This document shows, in pieces, positions 1 through 5,698 of a stretch of 9,085 nt of DNA. Origin of the DNA: JBBSUX01 sp038234045 (GTDB lineage: Bacteria; Pseudomonadota; Gammaproteobacteria; Burkholderiales; Burkholderiaceae_C); the NCBI GenBank assembly GCA_038234045.1, contig JBBSUX010000142.1, positions 1 through 9,085 on the forward strand, written 5' to 3'. The notes under the pieces were generated by a model. It had not been told where the DNA came from, did no database searches, and saw only the letters and a list, made by a program, of their open reading frames with translations. The position numbers and the translations under genes were made by a program. The first letter of the stretch is position 1; every line of letters begins with the position of its first letter.

Positions 1-35
1 CGACAGAACTGTCGCGGGCACCCGCGGCGCCACGG

Positions 36-2057
36 GTGAACCCTTTGGTGCGCCAGCTCATCTGGGCCGCGCCCCTCGTGCTTTCATTGCTGTTTGCCGC
101 TGGTCTTCTGACATGGGCGTTGCGCAGCGACCAGGACAAGCGCGACGAGCTCCGTCAGGCGCTGATTTCCGACGCCCTGAGTCTCGATGCGCAATTGCGC
201 ACGCGCCTGGCTGACGAGCAGAGCCACCTGGCCGATCTTGCCCGGGCCCTCCCTGCGCATGCAGCCAAACCGGTCGAGGCGCTCGAGCGCAGACCAGAGC
301 TAGCCGCCGGTATCGCGCGCGGCTGGCTAAGTGTGACTTGGCTGGACGAACGCAACCGGATCCTGGCGCATTTGCCGGCCGATGCCAAGCCAGGCAAGCG
401 CACCCGCGCAAAAACTGAGTTCGACGAGCCCTCCGACGGACTGACCATGCATGTGGTGGCCCCGGTGGCGCACGGTGAAACACTGGTTGCCCGCTATTCC
501 CCCCTTGTGCTGCTGCAGCGTGGCGTGCCGTGGTGGCTCGGTACCCGCTATGTGGTTCAGATGGTCGATGGCCTCGACCAGGTGATCGCCACCACGGGCG
601 ACGGTGGAAAACCGCCCCTTGGCGACTCCTACCGCATCAGCTTTGGCGACACCCTGCCCGACGTCTATCTGCTGCTCACACAGCGAGAAGCGCTTCCGCA
701 GTGGCTACGCCCGCTTCCCGCCGTGACCATGGTGGGCTTTCTGTTGCTGATCGCCGCTGCGTCGCTTCTACTGCGCCGGCAGGTGAAGAACGTCGCCAGC
801 GCCGAGGCCCAGTGGCGTCGGGAAGTGCGCTGGCGCGGCGCGATGGAGGATTCGGCGCTGGTGGGCCTGCGCGCACGCGACGGCTATGGGCGACTGCTGT
901 ACGTCAACCGTACCTTCTGCGACATGGTGGGTTACAGCCGCGAGGAGCTGATCGGCTGCGGCCCACCCATGCCCTACTGGCCCAAAGACGCGCTGGAGGA
1001 AACCAGCAGCCGCCTGCGACGCACGCTCGCGGGCCATGCACCGCGCGCGGGATACGAGGCCCGCTGGCAGCATCGCGATGGTCATGCCGTGGATGCGATG
1101 GTGTTCGAGTCGCCGCTTATCGGCGCCGATGGCGTACAGATCGGCTGGATGGGTTCGGTCATCGACATCACTGAACGCAAGCAGCTTGAAGAACGTGAGC
1201 GGCGACAGGGCGAAACCATGGTCCACCATGCGCGCCTGACGATGCTCGGCGAGGTTGCTTCAACCCTTGCCCACGAATTGAATCAGCCCTTGATGGCCAT
1301 CGCCAGCTACACCACCGGCATCGGCAATTCCCTCGCCCGCCAACATTACGCTGACCCGGTCGTGCTCGGCGCCCTTCAACGGCTTGGCGAGCAAGCGCAA
1401 TACGCAGGCCGCATCGTGCAGCGCATCCGCGGGTTTTTGACACGGCGCGAGCCGCAGGTTGAAAGCTGCGACCTCAATCTAGTGATTCGCGCTGCCGTAG
1501 GGCTTTTGCAGCGGGAGCTTGGGCGACATGGTGTGGACGTGGTGTTTGAACTCGATCCTGCGCTGCCCCGCATCGTCGTCGATCCCGTGCTCATCGAGCA
1601 GGTCGTCATTAATCTCGTGCGCAATGCCGGCGATGCCCGCAGCGGCTGCACCGGTACCGGCAAGATCCGGGTTGCCAGCAGCGTTGCCGCAGTGCCTGGT
1701 CACGCAGAGCGATTCGTGCGCGTGGATGTGGAGGACAACGGACCCGGCATCGGCGAGCGCAATGTCGAAGAACTCTGCGCCGCTTTCTATTCGACGCGGC
1801 GCGAGGGCATGGGCATGGGGCTTGCCATCTGCCGCTCCATTGTCGAAGTGCACCAAGGTGCGCTCGACGCAGTCAACCAACCAGGCGGTGGTGCGCGTTT
1901 TTCCTTTACCCTGCCCATAGTTCCAGCGGCGAGCGCGGCCTCGTCCGGGGCTTTGCTCGATGCCGATGGCAAAGGCGCTCTGACGAGCGTCGCCGCAGCA
2001 CGCATCGCCGCATCCACAAATTCACCGGCTCATCACCCAGCCACAACTCCCGGATGA
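36..2057 (+). CDS. Membrane sensor histidine kinase, DctS/FixL type (PAS-HisKA-HATPase)
   Basis: Two-component sensor kinase of 673 aa in the inner membrane. One hydrophobic segment lies at about residues 7-29, a probable periplasmic input region at 30-225, and a second membrane segment at about 227-246. A PAS domain follows at about 265-382, with the motif LLYVNRTFCDMVGYS. The HisKA domain carries phosphoacceptor His413 in AHELNQPL. The ATPase domain has an N box (VINLVRNAGDA, Asn530), a G1 box (DNGPGIG, 567-573) and a G2 box (GMGMGLAICRS, from 591). Architecture, length and PAS sequence resemble DctS-type kinases, which respond to C4-dicarboxylates; the ligand here is inferred only. The stop overlaps the next gene's ATG by 4 bp, so the two are probably coupled. 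The start is uncertain: GTG at 36 has no ribosome site, and the frame stays open to the left window edge, so the gene may begin upstream. Residues 630-673 form an Ala-rich tail beyond the ATPase fold. Confidence 0.93.
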   Translation: MNPLVRQLIWAAPLVLSLLFAAGLLTWALRSDQDKRDELRQALISDALSLDAQLRTRLADEQSHLADLARALPAHAAKPVEALERRPELAAGIARGWLSVTWLDERNRILAHLPADAKPGKRTRAKTEFDEPSDGLTMHVVAPVAHGETLVARYSPLVLLQRGVPWWLGTRYVVQMVDGLDQVIATTGDGGKPPLGDSYRISFGDTLPDVYLLLTQREALPQWLRPLPAVTMVGFLLLIAAASLLLRRQVKNVASAEAQWRREVRWRGAMEDSALVGLRARDGYGRLLYVNRTFCDMVGYSREELIGCGPPMPYWPKDALEETSSRLRRTLAGHAPRAGYEARWQHRDGHAVDAMVFESPLIGADGVQIGWMGSVIDITERKQLEERERRQGETMVHHARLTMLGEVASTLAHELNQPLMAIASYTTGIGNSLARQHYADPVVLGALQRLGEQAQYAGRIVQRIRGFLTRREPQVESCDLNLVIRAAVGLLQRELGRHGVDVVFELDPALPRIVVDPVLIEQVVINLVRNAGDARSGCTGTGKIRVASSVAAVPGHAERFVRVDVEDNGPGIGERNVEELCAAFYSTRREGMGMGLAICRSIVEVHQGALDAVNQPGGGARFSFTLPIVPAASAASSGALLDADGKGALTSVAAARIAASTNSPAHHPATTPG

Positions 2058-2659
2058 GTACCAGTCCCGTTTATTTTGTCGACGACGATACCGGCGTGCG
2101 CGACGCCGTTGCTTTTCTTCTGGCGTCGCGTGGATTCGAAGTGCGCTCCTATGCAAGCCCTGCAGCGCTTTTGCGCACGCTCGGCCTCAGCCCCGGACCG
2201 GTGCGGGGCGTGTTCCTGCTTGATATCCGGATGGAGCCGATGTCGGGTCTGCGCCTGCACGACGAACTGATCGCACGGCGTCTTCGCAATCCGGTGCTTT
2301 TTCTGACCGGTCATGGCGATGTGCCGCTGGCTGTGGAAGCGCTGAAAAAAGGCGCCTTCGACTTTCTGGAAAAGCCGTACGGCGACAACGCATTGGCCGA
2401 CCGCATCGAACAAGCGCTGGCGGTAGAGGCAGCTATGCACAGCCAGGACGAGCGCGCTGCATTGCGCGATGCACGGATAGCAAGCCTTACCGATCGCGAG
2501 CGCGAAGTGATGCACCGCGTCGCAGCCGGCAAGCTCAACAAGGTAATCGCTGACGAGCTGGGCGTATCCACCCGAACAATCGAGGTGCACCGGGCCCGCG
2601 TCTATGCCAAGCTCGGCGTACGCTCCGCCGCAGAGGTGGCGACATTGCTCGCGCATTGA
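2054..2659 (+). CDS. Response regulator, FixJ/DctR type (receiver + LuxR-type HTH)
   Basis: Cytoplasmic DNA-binding response regulator of 201 aa, and the evident partner of the kinase it overlaps by 4 bp (ATGA). The N-terminal receiver (about 5-120) has the acidic pair Asp10/Asp11, phosphoacceptor Asp57 in LLDIRM, Thr85 in LTGHGDV and Lys107 in FLEKP, so all phosphotransfer residues are present. The C-terminal LuxR/FixJ helix-turn-helix spans about 142-200, with the signature LTDREREVM followed by VSTRTIEVHRARVYAKLGV. The FixJ-type receiver, with the GHGDV and GAFDFLEKP motifs, is the usual partner of DctS/FixL kinases. The family activates promoters after phosphorylation-driven dimerisation. 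Targets cannot be read from this window. In the DctR branch they are dicarboxylate transport genes, an inference for this protein. Confidence 0.95.
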   Translation: MSTSPVYFVDDDTGVRDAVAFLLASRGFEVRSYASPAALLRTLGLSPGPVRGVFLLDIRMEPMSGLRLHDELIARRLRNPVLFLTGHGDVPLAVEALKKGAFDFLEKPYGDNALADRIEQALAVEAAMHSQDERAALRDARIASLTDREREVMHRVAAGKLNKVIADELGVSTRTIEVHRARVYAKLGVRSAAEVATLLAH

Positions 2660-2676
2660 GAATTTCCCGCTCCACC

Positions 2677-3384
2677 ATGACCTCCCCAACTGCTCCCCTC
2701 GCCTTCCAGCGCTTCAGCCCACCTCTTCGCCTCAAGGATTTCCGCCTGATCGCCTTCGATATGGATTCGACCCTCATCAATATCGAATGCATTGACGAGA
2801 TTGCCGACGCTGTTGGCAAGAAGAAAGAAGTCGCTGCGATTACCGAGGCCACCATGCGCGGCGAGATCACTGATTTCCAGACCAGCCTGCGCCGCCGCGT
2901 AGCGCTGCTCGAAGGCGTGCCGGTCGATGCCCTGCAGCGCGTGTACGACGAGCGTCTGCAGCTCAATCCGGGCGCCGAGGCACTGGTGGCCGCATGCCGC
3001 GCCGCCGGCCTGAAGACCTTGCTGGTCTCCGGCGGCTTCACCTTTTTTGCCGATCGGGTACGCGCGCGGCTCGGCCTGGATTTCACCCGGTCGAACCAGC
3101 TCGAGATTTCGGGCGATCTCCTTACCGGTCGGGTCGTGGAGCAGAGCTGGGGCGCTATCTGCGATGGCGCCGAAAAGCGCCGTACCCTGCTCGAAGTCGC
3201 TTCGCTGATGGGTGCCTCGCCGGCTGAAACCATCGCAGTCGGAGACGGCGCCAATGATCTGCCCATGATGGGCGCAGCCGGCCTGTCGGTCGCCTACCGC
3301 GCCAAGCCCCGCGTTCGCGCAGAAGCGATGGTGGCGATCAACGACGGGGGCCTGGACCGGCTGCTCGAGGCAGTGCAGCCTTAA
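2677..3384 (+). CDS. serB: Phosphoserine phosphatase SerB
   Basis: Hydrolyses O-phospho-L-serine to L-serine and phosphate, the last step of the phosphorylated serine pathway, in the cytoplasm. The 235-aa protein is a HAD-superfamily hydrolase with every motif in place. Motif I is FDMDST (nucleophile Asp28, acid/base Asp30). Glu37 in NIECID matches the substrate-serine contact. Motif II is VSGGF (Ser118), Lys167 lies in GAEKRR, and motif IV is GDGANDLPMM (Asp190, Asp194, Mg2+ ligands). It lacks the N-terminal ACT-like extension of longer SerB proteins. I chose ATG 2677 because it gives a normal length. A TTG at 2656 would add seven residues and overlap the regulator's stop. Only a weak GAGAA precedes the ATG. 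With 17 bp between the genes it is probably cotranscribed with the two-component pair, although no functional link is obvious. Confidence 0.95.
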   Translation: MTSPTAPLAFQRFSPPLRLKDFRLIAFDMDSTLINIECIDEIADAVGKKKEVAAITEATMRGEITDFQTSLRRRVALLEGVPVDALQRVYDERLQLNPGAEALVAACRAAGLKTLLVSGGFTFFADRVRARLGLDFTRSNQLEISGDLLTGRVVEQSWGAICDGAEKRRTLLEVASLMGASPAETIAVGDGANDLPMMGAAGLSVAYRAKPRVRAEAMVAINDGGLDRLLEAVQP

Positions 3385-3426
3385 ACGTCAAGGGAGCTGA
3401 TGTTTGCTCCATGCGCTTTTTGCTCC

Positions 3427-3464
3427 TTACATAATAGCTAATAGCGCTTATGTAAAAAACGCTA
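3427..3464. repeat. AT-rich palindromic intergenic element, Comamonadaceae-repeat-like
   Basis: Two nested inverted repeats are visible. TTACATAA (3427-3434) pairs perfectly with TTATGTAA (3448-3455), and TAGCG (3442-3446) pairs with CGCTA (3460-3464); they are mutually exclusive hairpins. The order TAATAGC, TAGCGCTTAT, CGCTAGAGCC matches, from memory, a short dispersed intergenic element frequent in Comamonadaceae genomes (typically ATAGC, AGCGCTT, hairpin, GCGCTAGAG). It lies 43 bp after serB and is followed by no strong T run, so it may help end or stabilise the upstream transcript without being a classical terminator. That it is dispersed in this genome is inferred; only one copy is in the window. 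Confidence 0.6.
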
Positions 3465-3495
3465 GAGCCATATTCCATTGATGAAATTCGACGGT

Positions 3496-3550
3496 CTGGG
3501 CTGGGCTGGACTGGACTGGACTGGACTGGACTGGGCTGGGCTGGGCTGGG
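3496..3550. repeat. Pentanucleotide tandem repeat (CTGGR) x 11
   Basis: Eleven uninterrupted 5-bp units are visible: two CTGGG, five CTGGA, four CTGGG. The array lies 177 bp upstream of the msrA ATG in non-coding DNA. The block arrangement of the two variants suggests slippage or unequal exchange. Because the unit is not a multiple of three and the array is uninterrupted, its length should be prone to change. Confidence 0.95.
3533..3550 (+). other. Canonical G-quadruplex motif inside the CTGGR array
   Basis: Four GGG runs (3533-3535, 3538-3540, 3543-3545, 3548-3550) are separated by two-base CT loops, meeting the G3-N1-7 rule for an intramolecular quadruplex on the plus strand. Further GGG runs at 3498, 3503 and 3556 could substitute. 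The five CTGGA units upstream provide GG runs that could form weaker two-tier structures. Folding in the cell is inferred. Confidence 0.6.
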
Positions 3551-3564
3551 CAGTTGGGCCCCGC

Positions 3565-3593
3565 TTGACGCGCCTTCCACGCGACGTTGCGAT
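3565..3593 (+). promoter_or_regulatory. Weak sigma70-type promoter candidate for msrA
   Basis: TTGACG (3565-3570) is a good -35 match. After a 17-bp spacer comes TGCGAT (3588-3593), a poor -10 match. It starts 14 bp after the CTGGR array ends and would leave an untranslated leader of roughly 130 nt before msrA. This is motif reading only. Confidence 0.22.
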
Positions 3594-3688
3594 GCCAAGT
3601 TTTTTGCAATCCGGCACAGTGCGAACGGCTTGAACTTGCACGTGGCTTCGGACTCCCACCGAAGCACCTTGTCCAAAACCGGAGAGTC

Positions 3689-3698
3689 GCAAATTTGC
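3689..3698. promoter_or_regulatory. Perfect 10-bp palindrome upstream of msrA
   Basis: GCAAATTTGC is self-complementary and lies 29 bp before the msrA start codon. It could be a regulator half-site pair or part of leader RNA structure. A 10-bp palindrome can occur by chance, so this is weak. Confidence 0.2.
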
Positions 3699-3727
3699 AG
3701 CTTCCCCCTCAAGAAAGCGATCGCACC

Positions 3728-4519
3728 ATGAATCTGCCCCGTCGCCTCCGCTTCGCAGCGCCGCAGTTGGTTTCCATTGCGTCTGCTGTCAGCGCTCCGC
3801 TCATCCGCCATCGGGCCATGCTGGTCGTCGGTGGTCTTGCCTTCGCCGCATGGAGCTTCCTTGGAATGACGCTCGCCTCTGCAGAAGAGCCGGTCAAACT
3901 GCCCGCTCCTACGCTGGATACCCGGACTCCTGCCAGCGCGGGTCCACAAACAGCGATTTTTGCGGGGGGTTGCTTCTGGGGAGTACAAGGCGTTTTCCAG
4001 CACACCAAGGGTGTCCTGAATGCTGTCTCCGGTTACGCCGGCGGCGAGGCAGACACCGCGAGCTACGAGCGCGTCGGCGGCGGCAATACGGGACATGCCG
4101 AGGCCGTGCAGATCACCTACGACCCGGCGCAGATCAGTTACGGCAAGCTGCTGCAAATTTACTTCTCGGTCGCGCACGACCCGACCCAGCTCGATCGGCA
4201 AGGCCCCGATCGCGGAACGCAATACCGCTCGGCAATCTTCACCAACAATGCCCAGCAAAAAAAGATTGCCGAAGCCTACATCGCGCAGCTTGGCACCGCC
4301 CATGCGTTCAGCGGAAAAATCGTGACGCAAATTAGTCTGGAAACCGGATTTTTTCCGGCTGAGTCCTACCACCAGGACTACGCAACCCTGCATCCGAACT
4401 CGCCCTACATTGCCCGCTTCGACCTGCCCAAAATTGCCAGCCTAAAGAGCTTGATGCCGGACGTTTATCGCGAGAAGCCACTTCTGGTGGCGGAAGCGGC
4501 CAAGGGCGCGCAACGCTGA
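3728..4519 (+). CDS. msrA: Exported peptide-methionine (S)-S-oxide reductase MsrA, single-cysteine form
   Basis: Reduces the S-epimer of methionine sulfoxide in damaged proteins. From ATG 3728 (purine-rich AAGAAAG at 3711-3717) the protein has 263 aa. The N-terminus is a long basic stretch containing Arg5-Arg6, then a hydrophobic segment at about 31-50 and a likely signal peptidase site after ASA (50-52), so it should act in the periplasm or at the membrane. The MsrA fold follows from about residue 75, with the catalytic motif GCFWG (Cys82, Phe83, Trp84). Tyr113, Glu125 (GHAEAV), Asp161, Tyr166 (GTQYRSAI) and Tyr214 (ESYHQDY) match active-site residues of E. coli MsrA. Cys82 is the only cysteine, so the usual C-terminal resolving cysteines are missing. 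The frame extends upstream to an ATG at 3587, but that adds 47 unlike-coding residues. The spacing on both sides suggests a single-gene transcript. Confidence 0.95.
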   Translation: MNLPRRLRFAAPQLVSIASAVSAPLIRHRAMLVVGGLAFAAWSFLGMTLASAEEPVKLPAPTLDTRTPASAGPQTAIFAGGCFWGVQGVFQHTKGVLNAVSGYAGGEADTASYERVGGGNTGHAEAVQITYDPAQISYGKLLQIYFSVAHDPTQLDRQGPDRGTQYRSAIFTNNAQQKKIAEAYIAQLGTAHAFSGKIVTQISLETGFFPAESYHQDYATLHPNSPYIARFDLPKIASLKSLMPDVYREKPLLVAEAAKGAQR

Positions 4520-4531
4520 AGGGCGAGCAGA

Positions 4532-4563
4532 TGGCCGGTCGATCCTGCACAGGTCGACGGCCA
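4532..4563 (+). terminator. Long imperfect hairpin after msrA, possible terminator
   Basis: TGGCC (4532-4536) pairs with GGCCA (4559-4563), GTCGA (4538-4542) with TCGAC (4554-4558), and CCT (4544-4546) with AGG (4551-4553). This gives 13 base pairs with two single-base bulges (G4537, T4543) and a GCAC loop. It begins 12 bp after the msrA stop. Only GATTT follows, so the T tract is weak. It may be a terminator or an RNA-stabilising 3' hairpin. Confidence 0.4.
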
Positions 4564-4579
4564 GATTTCGGCGTGCTGG

Positions 4580-4609
4580 CTGACGCGCTCGGCACCGCGC
4601 AGGTAATAT
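4580..4609 (+). promoter_or_regulatory. Candidate sigma70-type promoter of the dehydrogenase-kinase pair
   Basis: CTGACG (4580-4585) resembles a -35 box and TAATAT (4604-4609) is a good -10 box, with an 18-bp spacer. Initiation would fall near 4616, about 78 nt before the ATG at 4694. It sits between the msrA 3' hairpin and the dehydrogenase, where a promoter is expected. Confidence 0.35.
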
Positions 4610-4624
4610 CGTTCGGCTAAATGT

Positions 4625-4642
4625 TGCTCATTGTGTTGAGCA
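4625..4642. promoter_or_regulatory. Dyad TGCTCA-N6-TGAGCA, possible operator
   Basis: Perfect 6-bp inverted arms, TGCTCA (4625-4630) and TGAGCA (4637-4642), flank six bases. The dyad lies just downstream of the predicted start of transcription near 4616, a position where a repressor could block elongation. It could equally form a small leader hairpin. No regulator can be assigned. Confidence 0.25.
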
Positions 4643-4693
4643 GCGTTTTACTGTCAACGGCGACCTGCCCCAATTTTTTCCTCAGCGTCTTCC

Positions 4694-5698
4694 ATGCCCT
4701 CCCCGCAACCATCAGCATCCGCCTCCGCCTCCGCGCAGGCTGTGCCCTCCCAGCCACTCGCCCGCTCTGCAGATCAGCCCGCATCGGCCGATTTCAAACC
4801 ATCAAACGTCTGCATGATCGGCATGGTGGGCGTAGGCCTGATGGGTCACGGCATTGCGCTCAACCTGCTGCGGCATGGCTATCCCGTCACCTTGCTGGAG
4901 CACGCCGGCAATCAGCCGCTGGACCGCTTGAGAGCGCAAGGCGCGCTCAGCGAACGCGATCTTTCCGTCCTTGCCGCGGGTTGCGATGTACTCATCCTGT
5001 GCGTTACCGGATCTCCCCAGGTCGAAGACGCGCTGACCCGCTCGGGCGGGCTGCTCGAAGGCCTGCGGCCGGGCACGGTGGTGATTGATTGCTCCACCGC
5101 AATACCGTCGAGCACTGAGCGGCTTGCCGGGTTGGTCGGGCGTGCGGGTGGCGTATTTCTCGATGCTGCAATGACCCGCACACCGAAAGAGGCAGAGGAA
5201 GGTCGCCTCAACCTGCTGGTGGGCGGCGATACCGACCTGTTGGCACGCTGCCACCCGCTGCTGGCAAGCTTCGCCGAGAACATCACCCATGCCGGCCCGG
5301 TCGGTGCCGGGCACCGCATGAAGCTGGTGCACAACTATGTTTCACTGGGTTTTGTGGCACTGCTGGCTGAAGCAGCGGCTTGTGCGGCAGCTGCCGGAAT
5401 CGACAGTGCCGTACTGCTACAGGTTTTGCAACAAGGCGGCGGCCATGGCGCCGCGCTGGAGCGGATGCGGCCGTACCTCGAAACCGGCGACCCATCGGGC
5501 CTGCGCTTCTCGCTGGCCAATGCCCGCAAGGATTTGGGTTATTACACCGACATGGCGACTGAAGGCGATGCCGTGACCGTCATTGCCGACAGCGTGCGGC
5601 GCACCTTTGCCGACGCGGCATCCACTGCAGGCGAGCAGCGCCTTGTGCCGGAATTGGTGAGCATCCTGGGCAAGCGCACGGTCAAGCCGGATGCGTGA
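4694..5698 (+). CDS. NAD(P)-dependent beta-hydroxyacid dehydrogenase (3-hydroxyisobutyrate dehydrogenase family)
   Basis: Cytoplasmic oxidoreductase of 334 aa from ATG 4694. A Rossmann dinucleotide-binding loop, GMVGVGLMGHG, lies at 43-53. The all-helical C-terminal domain contains GHRMKLVHNYVSL, with the family's catalytic Lys210 and Asn214. The segment that normally reads DAPVSGG is DAAMTRTPKEAEEG (157-170), so the substrate is probably not plain 3-hydroxyisobutyrate or tartronate semialdehyde, and I do not assign one. Residues 1-40 are a Ser/Ala/Pro/Gln-rich extension without family similarity. An internal ATG at 4814 (Met41) would give the usual length of about 294 aa. Neither start has a convincing ribosome site. 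The stop overlaps the start of the hybrid kinase by 8 bp, so the two are very likely cotranscribed. Confidence 0.88.
   Translation: MPSPQPSASASASAQAVPSQPLARSADQPASADFKPSNVCMIGMVGVGLMGHGIALNLLRHGYPVTLLEHAGNQPLDRLRAQGALSERDLSVLAAGCDVLILCVTGSPQVEDALTRSGGLLEGLRPGTVVIDCSTAIPSSTERLAGLVGRAGGVFLDAAMTRTPKEAEEGRLNLLVGGDTDLLARCHPLLASFAENITHAGPVGAGHRMKLVHNYVSLGFVALLAEAAACAAAAGIDSAVLLQVLQQGGGHGAALERMRPYLETGDPSGLRFSLANARKDLGYYTDMATEGDAVTVIADSVRRTFADAASTAGEQRLVPELVSILGKRTVKPDA

Larger units (their letters stand above)
3385..3727. other. Gene-free intergenic region serB-msrA
   Basis: This 343-bp spacer holds no credible gene. In order it contains an AT-rich palindromic element (3427-3464), a CTGGR pentanucleotide array (3496-3550) that ends in a G-quadruplex motif, a weak promoter candidate (3565-3593) and a 10-bp palindrome (3689-3698). 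The part from about 3410 to 3490 is clearly richer in A+T than the flanking genes. Reading frames through the region on either strand are short or low-complexity. Confidence 0.85.

Noticed and set aside
13..26. CGCGGG-CA-CCCGCG inverted repeat before the first kinase
   Set aside because: A two-base centre cannot form a normal RNA loop, GC-rich dyads of this size are common by chance, and it may lie inside the coding sequence because the frame is open to the window edge.
3496..3550. Possible CRISPR or clustered-repeat locus
   Set aside because: The units are 5 bp, directly adjacent and without spacers, so this is a microsatellite.
3587..3727. 47-residue N-terminal extension of MsrA from ATG 3587
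   Set aside because: The segment has no family similarity and would put a polar, cysteine-containing stretch before a typical signal sequence. ATG 3728 has a purine-rich site and fits an exported protein.
3338..4393. 351-codon open frame on the minus strand, antisense to msrA, containing Pro/Gln/Ser repeats
   Set aside because: It lies opposite a clearly real MsrA, its repeats are the translated CTGGR array, and its protein has no recognisable domain. Long antisense frames are expected in high-GC genes.
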